From: Fodinibius sediminis
GTDB taxonomy: Bacteria > Bacteroidota > Rhodothermia > Balneolales > Balneolaceae
Direction: 5' to 3'
Assembly: GCF_900182555.1 (NCBI RefSeq)
Contig: NZ_FXTH01000006.1
Location: 62,001-126,000 of the forward strand
DNA: 64,000 nucleotides
Shown: positions 9,216-18,201 of the stretch, piece after piece
Position numbering within the stretch: position 1 is the stretch's first letter
Layout: each line of letters opens with the position of its first letter
Position numbers and translations under genes: made by a program
The notes under the pieces: generated by a model
Told to the model about the DNA's origin: nothing
The model's database searches: none
What the model saw: the letters and a program-made list of their open reading frames with translations, nothing else

Positions 9216-9656
9216 ATGAAAATATATCGTACGATTGTTTTTTCTGTTGTTCTTGTACTGGCAACTTCTGCGTTTAGCTATGCCCAGAGCGGCAGGGGCA
9301 GCCAGCAACTAAAGACATATGTCAACGACGTGGTTCAGAAAGTCGAGGAGGCGGAGACGTCCGATGAGAAAAGGGCCATCCTCAATACCTCTTTCGACAA
9401 GATGATTAAGGCATTTGATCGCGTGAGCTCCATGCCGGGCATCTCGGAGACCGACAAGGAAGGCATTGCCGTGCTCAGAGAAGATATCGAGGAGAAGCGC
9501 AGCGAGCTGAACGGCGCGGACGGTTACGAAAAAGTGCCCGATCGGCAGCTTAATAATTTTGCACAGTATGTTCAGCAGGATATAGAGCAGGCCGACAGCA
9601 TCACCATCGGGGTCACGACGCTCCTGCTTATCATCATCATCCTTCTCCTGATATAG
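9216..9656 (+). CDS. Small exported protein with C-terminal hydrophobic tail, function unknown
   Basis: A 146-aa protein (start MKIYRTIVFS, with an AAAGGGA ribosome-binding site just upstream; the open frame to 9159 is less likely). It has an N-terminal signal peptide ending SYAQ, an alpha-helical charged middle rich in Glu, Asp and Lys, and ends in a short stretch of Leu and Ile that reaches the very C-terminus. This signal plus terminal hydrophobic anchor layout suggests a membrane-tethered periplasmic helix. No family is recognised. It lies 35 bp upstream of the clan CD-like lipoprotein gene, so the two may be co-transcribed. Confidence 0.55.
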   Translation: MKIYRTIVFSVVLVLATSAFSYAQSGRGSQQLKTYVNDVVQKVEEAETSDEKRAILNTSFDKMIKAFDRVSSMPGISETDKEGIAVLREDIEEKRSELNGADGYEKVPDRQLNNFAQYVQQDIEQADSITIGVTTLLLIIIILLLI

Positions 9657-9691
9657 CACGATCATTTAGAACGACTCTTTTTGTGGTGAAA

Positions 9692-10804
9692 ATGGACCGG
9701 CACACGGCAGCGTATGGCAGCATGGCGGCATGGTGCTCGCGTCTGCGTGGCCGATGGGGCCTGTTGATAATGCTGCTGCTTGCGGCCGGCGGATGTACGG
9801 GGCCGCAGGAGATGGCCGGCGGCGGGACTACGGCCCCTGCAGAAGATATGGATTATACGCTGGTGTACCTGCTTCATGCCGACGCCGATTACCTGTATCA
9901 TGACAGGGAGGGGAGCCCGCTTCAGGCAGATGAAAAAATGCTGAAGGAGGCCCGGGCGGTTGCCCGCAAGGCCAGCCGGGGCGAAGTTTTTATCTTTCAC
10001 CAGCGCCCGGAAAAGAACATACTGGGCCTTTTCCCTAAAAAAGATCGCCGGATGTATCACTACCGCGGAGGTACTCTGGTGGCCCGAAAGTCCTATTCGC
10101 CCCGCGGGGAAACTCCCTTCAGGGCCGAAGCAGCGCTGTATCGGAGCCATCGCCGGGAGGGGGATTCCGGAGAACGTTCTAAACGAATCCTGTTATATTA
10201 TGGTCATGAAATCCCCGCCCGTCCCCGCCGGGGCTATTATCAGTCGCGACCGTCGGTCCTTTTTGGCAGCGATAGCTTCAGCGAGGGTATTGCCCGCTTT
10301 CAGGGACCGGGCACGGATCTTTTCGACTTGGTGGTGCTCTCAACCTGTAACAATGGCACCCCGGGGATGATTAGCAATCTTGAGGGCCGGGCGCACCATG
10401 TGCTGGCCTCGCCCCAGAATCTACATTTGTCCCACATCGATACCGACCCCCTCACGGCCCTGGAGGATAATCCTGCCCTACCCCCTGCGGAACTGGCCGA
10501 TCGCATGGCGGATCACACATTCGAGCGAATGGAACCTTGGATGCAGACGGCTGTTACCATTGCACGCTATGACATGCAGGAGGTGGGAGGCTATGTGGGA
10601 GATCTTGCCCGGCGGGTGGAGCACCCCTTCCGGCAAGGCGGACCAAAGACGCAGGGGGTGGATAACATAGATTGCGCCCGGCTGCTGCCCGGGGAGGCGG
10701 TACGATCTGAAGGGGTCAGGGTGTGGTTCAAACCACCGGCCTTTGGACGGCAATCCGACCGTAAAAACCATTCGGGCTGGGGCTGCAGGCCGCCGAACCG
10801 GTAA
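9692..10804 (+). CDS. Lipoprotein resembling clan CD (clostripain-like) cysteine peptidases
   Basis: A 370-aa protein with a basic N-region, a hydrophobic segment and a lipobox (LLAAGGC, Cys35). In the folded part I see a beta-strand then His (RILLYYGHEIP, His172) and, about 47 residues on, a strand followed by Cys (DLVVLSTCNNGTPGMI, Cys219). Then comes AHHVLASPQNLHLSHID, similar to the post-catalytic segment of clostripain (C11) peptidases. The His-Cys pair in this order is the clan CD pattern. The usual His-Gly is His-Glu here, so activity is uncertain. The start is the ATG at 9692; two GTG codons precede it in frame. Confidence 0.5.
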   Translation: MDRHTAAYGSMAAWCSRLRGRWGLLIMLLLAAGGCTGPQEMAGGGTTAPAEDMDYTLVYLLHADADYLYHDREGSPLQADEKMLKEARAVARKASRGEVFIFHQRPEKNILGLFPKKDRRMYHYRGGTLVARKSYSPRGETPFRAEAALYRSHRREGDSGERSKRILLYYGHEIPARPRRGYYQSRPSVLFGSDSFSEGIARFQGPGTDLFDLVVLSTCNNGTPGMISNLEGRAHHVLASPQNLHLSHIDTDPLTALEDNPALPPAELADRMADHTFERMEPWMQTAVTIARYDMQEVGGYVGDLARRVEHPFRQGGPKTQGVDNIDCARLLPGEAVRSEGVRVWFKPPAFGRQSDRKNHSGWGCRPPNR

Positions 10805-11075
10805 TGCTGTTATCCCGGGAGCTGCAGGTTGAATAATCTGACCGTTCATAAATAAGAGCCGTGATGTGCGACAGGCGATGAAGCATCTCTTGCCTGTAAA
10901 CACCAGGACAGGACGGGATCGGGCAATAGCGATGTTTGGTGGATATCGACATGCGCCAGTGCTCAGTGAGCAGCTCAGACAGCCGGCGGGAAAAGTCACT
11001 GAAGTTTTGATAACTTGACGGGGGTATCCACAGCATGGATGTAACCACTTGATACCCGATAATAACCCGGAAGCA

Positions 11076-12053
11076 ATGAAAAATATGAAGAAAATACTGC
11101 TGGCCCTGCTCACAAGCCTGTTGGCGGCATCAGCTTATGCACAGCCTGTGAAAGTAATCCTGGATACCGATATAGATTCCGACGTAGATGATGTGGGGGC
11201 CCTGGCAATGCTGCATACCTTTGCCGATCATGGTGCTGTGGATATTCTGGGCGTCATTGTTACCAGTGACGACAGGCATGCGCCGTTGTGTGCAGATGCC
11301 ATCAATCAGCACTTCGGGCGTCCCGATATTCCGATCGGGGTACAAAGGGGCATAAAGCTCAAATCGTTTTCAAAATATACCAGGAAGATAAGTGAGGAAT
11401 ATGACCACAGCCTGTCCTCCTATGATAAGGCAGAGGCTGCAACCGGGCTGTACCGCAGGCTCCTTGCTTCACAGCCGGATTCCAGCGTCGTTATTATCAC
11501 GATCGGTCATCTCTCGAATATCAGGAATCTTATCGAATCCGGTCCGGATGAATACAGCGATCTGACAGGCAAGGCGTTAATCAAGAAGAAAGTAACGTTC
11601 TGGTCTGCCATGGGCGGGCGGTTTCCCGAAGGCAGGGAGGCTAATTTTTATCGTCCGGATCCGGCCTCAACCGGCATAGCCGTTGAACAATGGCCTGTGG
11701 ACGTTGTATTTGCAGGCTGGGAGATCGGAAATGAGATTATGACGGGTGGCCAGTATTTGAAAAAAACTCTTTCTGAAGAAAATCCGGTATGGAGGGCGTA
11801 TCAGCTCTTTAATAATTTCGAGGGAAGACAAAGTTGGGACCAGGCAGCGGTATTGTACGCGGTTTCTCCGTTTAGAAAGGAGTACTGGAAGGTGAATGCC
11901 GAAGGCCGGGTGCAGGTGAACGACGACGGCAGCAACAGGTGGCTGGCCGGCCAAAAATCCCATCATTCCCATCTGGTGAAAAAAATGGATCCGGATGAGA
12001 TAGCCAAAATTATTGACGCGCTGATGAGCGGCATCTATAGCCGCAGGTTTTAA
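11076..12053 (+). CDS. Exported nucleoside hydrolase-like protein
   Basis: A 325-aa protein with a signal peptide (LLAASAYAQ) followed at once by VILDTDIDSDVDDVGALAML, the Asp-rich Ca2+ site of the nucleoside hydrolase fold (PF01156). The variant DxDxDSDVDD differs from the usual DTDxGxDDA, as in many uncharacterised exported homologues. Start is set at the ATG at 11076 with GGAAG upstream; 11049 and 11085 are alternatives. It is a second, diverged member besides the lipoprotein at 2263-3345, so they are not recent duplicates. Substrate unknown; cleavage of an N-ribosyl bond is expected from the family. Confidence 0.75.
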   Translation: MKNMKKILLALLTSLLAASAYAQPVKVILDTDIDSDVDDVGALAMLHTFADHGAVDILGVIVTSDDRHAPLCADAINQHFGRPDIPIGVQRGIKLKSFSKYTRKISEEYDHSLSSYDKAEAATGLYRRLLASQPDSSVVIITIGHLSNIRNLIESGPDEYSDLTGKALIKKKVTFWSAMGGRFPEGREANFYRPDPASTGIAVEQWPVDVVFAGWEIGNEIMTGGQYLKKTLSEENPVWRAYQLFNNFEGRQSWDQAAVLYAVSPFRKEYWKVNAEGRVQVNDDGSNRWLAGQKSHHSHLVKKMDPDEIAKIIDALMSGIYSRRF

Positions 12054-12160
12054 AGGGCGGGCCGGAAGCAGGCACGTGCAGGCACTGGAACATTACCGCC
12101 TGTTTTACACTACAAGAAAAAGATGCGGGATATTATACCATAATCATAAAATATACGACT

Positions 12161-13072
12161 ATGAGATTTTCAAAAATACTGACACTATTTCTGCTGGTGG
12201 CTTTTACAGGAGCGTTGCTCACCGGCTGCGATACCACGAATATCAGTCCCGATACCAAAGGAGGCGAGGGAAAAGTACAGATTCAGTTCAAGTCCGTTCC
12301 CTCTTCTTCGTCAGCTGAAAAGGCGTCCTCAGGCGCCACGGCCGATGCTGAACATGACTCTCTCGTTATTGAGGGAGCCAATGGAACGCTGCAGATCGAC
12401 GATATCCGTTTTATCGTTGAAAAATTCAAGCTTGAGATGGAAGAGATGGAGAACGACTCCGTGGAATCGGGCGAAGAAGAGCTGGAAGCGGGACCCTTTT
12501 TTGTTGACCTTCCCCTCAATGAAGACATCCTGAGCCTTGCTGCAGATGAAATTCCGGCCGGTTTTTATGAAGAGCTGGAGTTTGAAGTCAATGACCTCGA
12601 CCTGGAGGATGAAAGGGAAGAAGAGGCAGAGGAAGACGAGGAAAGTGATGTTGAGGAATACCAGTCGCTGGAGGAAACCATACGCCTGGACTATCCCGAA
12701 TGGCCAAAAGAGGCAAGCATGGTTGTCATGGGTAGTTATACGCCTGATGGGGGGACGCCTGAGCCGTTTAAGGTCTTCGCCAAGGCTGAGATAGAAATTG
12801 AGATGGAGTTTGATCCCCCGCTGGAAATAACGGAGGATAATATCGAACGCGTTGTTTCTGTTGAGCTAAACCCCGTTCGCTGGCTTGAGGAGGAAGGCGG
12901 AAATGTGGTCGACCTCTCGGTATACGACTGGGAAGAGCACCAGGAGCTGCTTGAGTTCAGCGTCAAATTCAAGGATGGTGTTGAAGACGTCAAGGTCGAA
13001 GATGATGATTTCTACGAAGATGAAGACGGGGATGAAGAAGATGAAGATGAGGAGGAAGAGGAAGAAGATTAA
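12161..13072 (+). CDS. Lipoprotein with very acidic C-terminal tail (DUF4382-like)
   Basis: A 303-aa protein with an N-terminal signal ending in a Cys lipobox (GALLTGC, Cys23). A beta-rich domain follows, with DSLVIEGANGTLQIDDIRF near its start, like the DUF4382-type exported domains of Bacteroidota and relatives. Two stretches are extremely acidic: around residues 145-170 and the last ~30 residues, which are nearly all Asp and Glu. The acidity could reflect a saline habitat or divalent cation binding. An intrinsic terminator follows at 13116. No partner gene is obvious. Confidence 0.6.
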   Translation: MRFSKILTLFLLVAFTGALLTGCDTTNISPDTKGGEGKVQIQFKSVPSSSSAEKASSGATADAEHDSLVIEGANGTLQIDDIRFIVEKFKLEMEEMENDSVESGEEELEAGPFFVDLPLNEDILSLAADEIPAGFYEELEFEVNDLDLEDEREEEAEEDEESDVEEYQSLEETIRLDYPEWPKEASMVVMGSYTPDGGTPEPFKVFAKAEIEIEMEFDPPLEITEDNIERVVSVELNPVRWLEEEGGNVVDLSVYDWEEHQELLEFSVKFKDGVEDVKVEDDDFYEDEDGDEEDEDEEEEEED

Positions 13073-13115
13073 TGCTGTTCCTTCTGTAACATAACCACCA
13101 ATGCGTAGCCTCACA

Positions 13116-13141
13116 GCCCGGGTAGCTCCCGGGCTTTTTTT
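13116..13141 (+). terminator. Rho-independent terminator after the acidic lipoprotein gene
   Basis: A perfect 7-bp GC stem (GCCCGGG / CCCGGGC) with a 5-base loop is followed directly by seven T residues. It separates the acidic lipoprotein gene from the ECF sigma factor gene. Confidence 0.9.
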
Positions 13142-13295
13142 ATGGGTTTATGCTGCTTAAAAGTACGGCTTGTTGTCCTCGGCTATTCATTGCCCCGTTC
13201 GCATGAGAACGATGACGGGCTTCTGAATTCTTTGCATAAATTAGTAGCTCACAATAGTTATACTGTTTCACTGATGTGTAGCTATACTGCAAACC

Positions 13296-13874
13296 ATGGA
13301 TAAGCCGTCGAAAAAGCAAATACGTATTTGGGGTGAGAGAATTCTGGCGTCGGACCGGAAGGCTTTTAACAGCCTATTCAGGTCCTTATACCCCCGTCTT
13401 ATCCGTTATGCAGGCAGTTATAATCGAAACAGGGCGGTAGCCCGCGATATCGTGCAGGATGCTTTTGTAGCACTGTGGGAAAAACGCGATCAGCTCGAAC
13501 CCGATCGCTCCATCACGGGCTATCTTTACAGTATCGTGCGAAACAAATCACTGAATTATATCCGGGATCATTCCAGGGAGGCGGTGGGCCTGCTGGAGGA
13601 TCGTCCGCTGAAAGCGGCGGAGGAGAGCGAGGGACGGCATGAAAAGGAGCGGCTGGTGGCCTTGTTGAAAGGCTGGATCAGTCAGCTGCCGGATCGCCAG
13701 CGCGAGGCTTTTGAACTCAGCCGGTTTGAAGGACTGGAACATGATGAAATTGCCGAAGTAATGGAGGTCTCACCGAATACAGTGAACAACCATATTGTGG
13801 CGGCCCTGAAAACCTTGCGTGATCAATGCGATACCTATAAGATGAAGCAGATGGAGGACCCACGTTATGAATAA
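13296..13874 (+). CDS. ECF-type RNA polymerase sigma factor (FecI-like)
   Basis: A 192-aa extracytoplasmic-function sigma factor. Region 2 (FNSLFRSLYPRLIRYAGSYN ... ARDIVQDAFVALWEKRD) and region 4 (LPDRQREAFELSRFEGLEHDEIAEVMEVSP) are intact, and region 3 is missing as in all ECF factors. It overlaps the FecR-like gene by 8 bp, a sign of translational coupling, and a TonB-dependent receptor follows. The trio matches FecI/FecR/FecA-type cell-surface signalling, in which a ligand-loaded receptor signals through the FecR protein to the sigma factor. Its targets beyond this unit are not visible. Confidence 0.9.
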   Translation: MDKPSKKQIRIWGERILASDRKAFNSLFRSLYPRLIRYAGSYNRNRAVARDIVQDAFVALWEKRDQLEPDRSITGYLYSIVRNKSLNYIRDHSREAVGLLEDRPLKAAEESEGRHEKERLVALLKGWISQLPDRQREAFELSRFEGLEHDEIAEVMEVSPNTVNNHIVAALKTLRDQCDTYKMKQMEDPRYE

Positions 13875-14829
13875 AGTACCGCGAGAAAAAAATGAGGATG
13901 CTTCCAGCCGCGGAGATTTTTTTGCACAGTTTCCGCCGGACGACCGGAATCGTATGAAAGAAATATGGGAGCTGTCGGCCGATGCCGGTCCGCCGGCCCC
14001 GCACAGTTCGGAACAGGAAGTGGAGTCGGCGCTCCTGGAAGTACACGGACGCATTCGTACGGGGGGGCGCCCATTGAAGAGAGCGGGACAGGGCAAAAAA
14101 AATGGATGGACAAAAGTGCGCTGGTGGCTGGCGGCGGCCGTCGTTCTGCTTGTGTTTGGAGCCGGGCTCCTGTTGAAGTCCCAAACGATATCCGTACCGC
14201 GGGGCGAGCTGGCGACGGTGACCTTGCCCGATGGGTCTACGGTGGAGCTGAACAGCGGAAGTCAACTGTGGTATAGCCGATTGTTCGGATACACGAATCG
14301 AACGGTTCACCTGGACGGGGAAGCATTTTTCGAGGTGAAGGAGGGGGGCTCCCCTTTCATTGTCAGTACCCAGCAGTCGGTGGTCCGGGTGACGGGCACG
14401 CAATTCAATATACGTTCCTGGAGCCTGGAGCCGTCCCGGACAACGGAAGTGACGGTAACGGAAGGCCGGGTCCGGTTTTATCCGGAAGATCTGCCCGAAC
14501 ATTCGGTGATGCTCCGGGAAGGAGAATTCAGCAGCTGGTCGGAAAATATGAAGCAACCTCTGGCACCCCGGAGCGTTTCCGTTGATAACCGGCTGGGGTG
14601 GCGCAAGCAGAAATTGATGTTTAATGAACAACCCCTGGTGGTTATTTTCCAGGAGCTGGAACGCCGGTTCGATGTTGATATTGAGCTGACCGCCCCCCAT
14701 ATGGCCGGCGAAACGCTGTCTGCTTTCTATGCCCGTCCCAAGCATGTGGAAACGGTGCTGAAGGATATCTGCCGGGTAAAAGGGCTGCGCTACTCCAGGA
14801 CGGCAAATGGATACCGTGTCTACAAATGA
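13867..14829 (+). CDS. FecR-family anti-sigma / sigma regulator
   Basis: A 320-aa single-pass membrane protein. The cytoplasmic N-terminus (about residues 1-78) precedes one membrane helix (VRWWLAAAVVLLVFGAGLLL). The periplasmic FecR domain follows, with VPRGELATVTLPDGSTVELN, YTNRTVHLDGEAFFEV and VVRVTGTQFNIR. A C-terminal DUF4974-like domain spans about residues 250-320. It is expected to hold or activate the ECF sigma factor encoded just upstream in response to the TonB receptor encoded downstream. Its start overlaps the sigma gene stop by 8 bp. Confidence 0.9.
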   Translation: MNKVPREKNEDASSRGDFFAQFPPDDRNRMKEIWELSADAGPPAPHSSEQEVESALLEVHGRIRTGGRPLKRAGQGKKNGWTKVRWWLAAAVVLLVFGAGLLLKSQTISVPRGELATVTLPDGSTVELNSGSQLWYSRLFGYTNRTVHLDGEAFFEVKEGGSPFIVSTQQSVVRVTGTQFNIRSWSLEPSRTTEVTVTEGRVRFYPEDLPEHSVMLREGEFSSWSENMKQPLAPRSVSVDNRLGWRKQKLMFNEQPLVVIFQELERRFDVDIELTAPHMAGETLSAFYARPKHVETVLKDICRVKGLRYSRTANGYRVYK

Positions 14830-14875
14830 GGTCTGTTATCCAGCATTCCAGTTCAATTCAAAACGATCAGCGAAC

Positions 14876-17653
14876 ATGCATTACCAGGTAGCGCGGCGGA
14901 TCATTTGTTGCCTGTTACTGCTGCTGACGGCGGCCATTGCCGGAGCGCAGGACCGGGGGGACGAGCAGTACTCGTTCACCTTTAGAGGGGATCCTTTATC
15001 CCGGGCGCTGGAGTCCATAGCTGAGCAGACCCAGACGGATATGGTTTACGATCCGCAGATTGTCGAGGGAATAAGTGTGTACGCCCGCATCGAGGAGGAG
15101 GGGGTGCCCGGGATACTGCGGGAGGTGCTGGGAGCTACAGACCTTGATTTTCTTACCCTTTCTTCAGGAACCGTGGTCATTGTTCGAAAGGTTAGTGACG
15201 CCCCGTCCTACGGTTCCTATTCCGGCAAGATTGTGGATAGTTATACGGGCGAGCCGCTGCCGGGGGCTACCGTCATGCTTAAAAATGCTTCGGGAGGAAC
15301 GAGCACGGGTAAAAACGGGCACTTTATGCTGAACAGGATGGTTTCCGGGTCATATAATATTGTCTTTAGTTATATAGGGTACGAAGCGGTGTACAAGACC
15401 ATTGAGATCGAGGCCCGGCAGGATTACCGCGAAATAATTGCGATGAAGCCCCAACCGGTTGACATCGAACCTGTGGTGGTTACGGGACATCTGCCGCAGG
15501 TATCCGCTGCAGGGGACGGCGGTGAGCAGAGCATCAGCCCGAACAGCGCCTGGGCATCGGCAGGCCGCATGCAGGATGCCATCCGCAGCCTGAGCCTCTT
15601 TTCCGGGGTGCAGTACGGTCTGCCGCTGACGGATATGCACCTGCAGGGAGGAAAGCGGGGCGAGCACCGTATTTTGCTCGACGGCGTCCCGGTGTATAAT
15701 CCCTACAGCTTCGGCCGGATGTTCAGCGCTTTCAGTCCCTATGCCATAAGCAATGTGCGGTTGTTCAAGGCCGGCTACGGTACGCCTGAAGGAAGCCAGA
15801 TTGCCGGTCTGATCAACCTGAAGCATGATGTCAAGGATACGGGTGATCCAGAGGTTACCTTCCAGGCAGATCCGCTGAGCTTAAACCTGCGGGGACGTCT
15901 ATCCTTCCCGGCCGGCCGGGATTCTGCTTTCAGTGTGATGGGTGCAGCGCGTTCCAACTACTGGAAGGTGTATCGGGAGCCGACCCTTGACCAGACACTC
16001 AGGCAGTGGGATGATCTGGATCCCCTGCTGACCAACGTCCTTGTGGACAGTGACAATGATGCCACGCTTTACGACCCGCGTGAACATCATTCCGCCGTCC
16101 GCTTCTACGACCTGCACCTGGCTTCAGAATATGAATTCAATCCTTACAAAACGCTGTTCGGCTCGCTGTACCTGGGCGAAAATGAGGTGAGCACGGACCT
16201 GCTCCGCCAGGCCACCAGTCCACAGGGCATTCCGGAATACCTGTATGCCCGGGATGCCTACCACTGGAATAATTTCATGGGGCAGCTTACCTACAGCCAG
16301 CTGCTTTCGCCCCGCCTGGACATGAGCGCGCGGCTTAGTTACAGTTCCAACCAGTTCAATCACCGGTACCTGCTGGGGACCAGCAATAACCCCATTATTC
16401 CCATGATGGCGGGGACGTCTGCAGAGGCCGTATATTCCGATTTCCAGACGGCGATACGGAATGACCTGGTGCCCAACCAGCGCAGCAGGAACAGTATCAG
16501 GCATGCTATTTTCCAAACCGACGGCACCTACAGTTTTACGCCCCGTTTCAGGGTGGAGGGGGGCTTACAGTTCGATTATGTAGCCTCTGAAGTTAACCTG
16601 AGTGACCTTTTCTACCTGCCAACGTTGTCTGATCAGCGTTCCGCTCTTTTCAGCAGTTACCTCAGGGGGAGTCTGAGGAAGGGCGAATACTGGAAATTTA
16701 CGCTTGGCAACCGGTTGACCTATGTCAGCATGGCCAGGCGGCTTTATACTGAACCCCGGGGAAGTATCCAGTATGACCGGCCCGATTCCGGCATCGGCTA
16801 CTGGTCTGTTCGGCTTGCAGGCGGTCTCTACCGGCAGTTCGTCAACCAGTTTGAAATCACGAATCCCGGCCCGACTTCCCTGGTGCCCTCTTTTACGGTT
16901 TGGTCGCATGCCGGGTTGTCGGAGAGGCCCAAAGCGTGGCACCTGAGCAATTCCTTTCATGTTGAGCCAACGGAGCATACGAGGCTGAGCCTGGAGTGGT
17001 TTTACAAGTGGCAGCCTGCCACGTATATGGTCTCCTATGATAATCTGCTGCAGGGAGAGGCGATCAACCGGTCGGACATGGGCGCTTTTGCCGAGTCAAC
17101 GGAGATGACCAATATGGGCATGGGCATGCGATTGCACCAGTCGCTGGCGGATACACGGGCTAAAGTTATATTGGGCTACGACTTCAACTACAACCGAATT
17201 TGCCTGGATCGACAGTTCGGCCGCAGCCTGCCGGCCTCCTGGGCCGAACCCCACCGGTTTCAGCTGCGTACGATGTGGCATCTTTTTCCGGGGGTGACGG
17301 CCGTAGCAAAATGGCAGAGCATCCTTGGCCGGAGCTGGGGCTTTCGGCAGTCCTATTATAATTACCTGCTCTATGAGGGGGAGTATAATTTTGGGGATTT
17401 TGACTTTACCCACCCGGAGAACGACCGCCTGGATCCCTTTCACCAGCTGGACCTCTCCTTCCTTTATCGACCTTCATCTGAAACGCTGGATCTAGAACTT
17501 CGGCTCGACCTGATCAACCTCCTGGACCGGCGCAACACCATCGACTGGAGCCTGCAGCCCATGCATGAAGGAGACGGCGGGGAGACGTATGAAATACGGA
17601 AACGCAGCCTGCCGGGCTTTCATCCCTCATTGAGCATCCGCCTCGATCTTTGA
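14876..17653 (+). CDS. TonB-dependent outer-membrane receptor with STN domain
   Basis: A 925-aa protein with a signal peptide ending AGAQ. The STN (secretin/TonB short N-terminal) signalling domain covers about residues 30-105 (FRGDPLSRALESIAEQT). A carboxypeptidase-regulatory-like beta-sandwich follows (GKIVDSYTGEPLPGATV), then a plug (DMHLQGGKRGEHRILLDGVPVYNP) and a long beta-barrel to the C-terminal aromatic-poor end. The STN domain is the part that talks to the FecR protein. The longer frame from 14807 overlaps fecR, so I use the ATG at 14876. Ligand unknown; siderophores or oligosaccharides are usual for this class. Confidence 0.88.
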   Translation: MHYQVARRIICCLLLLLTAAIAGAQDRGDEQYSFTFRGDPLSRALESIAEQTQTDMVYDPQIVEGISVYARIEEEGVPGILREVLGATDLDFLTLSSGTVVIVRKVSDAPSYGSYSGKIVDSYTGEPLPGATVMLKNASGGTSTGKNGHFMLNRMVSGSYNIVFSYIGYEAVYKTIEIEARQDYREIIAMKPQPVDIEPVVVTGHLPQVSAAGDGGEQSISPNSAWASAGRMQDAIRSLSLFSGVQYGLPLTDMHLQGGKRGEHRILLDGVPVYNPYSFGRMFSAFSPYAISNVRLFKAGYGTPEGSQIAGLINLKHDVKDTGDPEVTFQADPLSLNLRGRLSFPAGRDSAFSVMGAARSNYWKVYREPTLDQTLRQWDDLDPLLTNVLVDSDNDATLYDPREHHSAVRFYDLHLASEYEFNPYKTLFGSLYLGENEVSTDLLRQATSPQGIPEYLYARDAYHWNNFMGQLTYSQLLSPRLDMSARLSYSSNQFNHRYLLGTSNNPIIPMMAGTSAEAVYSDFQTAIRNDLVPNQRSRNSIRHAIFQTDGTYSFTPRFRVEGGLQFDYVASEVNLSDLFYLPTLSDQRSALFSSYLRGSLRKGEYWKFTLGNRLTYVSMARRLYTEPRGSIQYDRPDSGIGYWSVRLAGGLYRQFVNQFEITNPGPTSLVPSFTVWSHAGLSERPKAWHLSNSFHVEPTEHTRLSLEWFYKWQPATYMVSYDNLLQGEAINRSDMGAFAESTEMTNMGMGMRLHQSLADTRAKVILGYDFNYNRICLDRQFGRSLPASWAEPHRFQLRTMWHLFPGVTAVAKWQSILGRSWGFRQSYYNYLLYEGEYNFGDFDFTHPENDRLDPFHQLDLSFLYRPSSETLDLELRLDLINLLDRRNTIDWSLQPMHEGDGGETYEIRKRSLPGFHPSLSIRLDL

Positions 17654-17798
17654 ACCGTGAATGGGAGCGGTAAATATTATTTTTTCTCCCCTACTGTTCC
17701 CACCTACCCAAACGTTCGATCTTTCATTAGGCCGGGGATTTTTTCTTATGAAAGTGATAAAGGAGGTCTGATAATAGAATACATGTTTCCCAACGATA

Positions 17799-17878
17799 TT
17801 TCGAGCCTTGGGGAGAAATCCTTCTGCAACTCGGGCCCTTAGCCTTACGAATAGAAGACCTCTCGCCAAGGCTCGAGA
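17799..17878. repeat. Inverted pair of a GTCATTTCGAGC..GAGAAATCTT-type repeat
   Basis: The left arm (17799-17824, TTTCGAGCCTTGGGGAGAAA...) and the right arm (17853-17878) are near-perfect reverse complements with a 28-base spacer. They would form a long imperfect hairpin. Two further single copies of the same motif lie in direct orientation at 17947-17984 and 18864-18893. Confidence 0.8.
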
Positions 17879-17913
17879 TGACGATGCGGGGGGCAGGTAA
17901 AAAATGGTCGCCC

Positions 17914-18057
17914 TTATAAGGCTACCCGCATCAATCCAGCACCCCCGTCATTTCGAATGGAACACAGTGGAGTGAGAAATCTTCAATTGTCCGGGTACCC
18001 TGCTTTAAGATCAAAAGTTATGGATCAGGGTTTCCCCAGACAGCCGGCCTTGGCTGG
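17914..18057. repeat. First copy of a duplicated intergenic block
   Basis: It starts with TTATAAGGCTACCCGC at 17914-17929, contains a GTCATTTCGA..GAGAAATCTTC motif at 17947-17984, and ends with AGCCGGCCTTGGCTGG at 18042-18057. The same three elements recur in the same order at 18833-18964. Confidence 0.8.
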
Positions 18058-18201
18058 GGAGGCGTGAAAAGCAAGCGATCCCGTGCGCCGAAGCAGGTTC
18101 AGCATGTTTTACGTACCTTTTGACCATTCAAAAGTGCTTATATATAAAAAAGAATTGATTTATATATAGAAGAGAGTGCAACAGGTAATTTATTCGCTGA
18201 T

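Noticed and set aside
10478-11113. A 211-codon minus-strand open frame between the clan CD-like and nucleoside hydrolase-like genes
   Set aside because: Half of it is antisense to a better supported gene, and its translation has no recognisable family.
13717-14745. A 342-codon minus-strand open frame opposite the sigma and fecR genes
   Set aside because: No domain is visible, and the plus strand encodes a textbook sigma/FecR pair with overlapping stop and start.
17657-17842. A 61-codon frame in the repeat region
   Set aside because: It lies across one arm of an inverted repeat, lacks a ribosome-binding site and has no hydrophobic or domain features.
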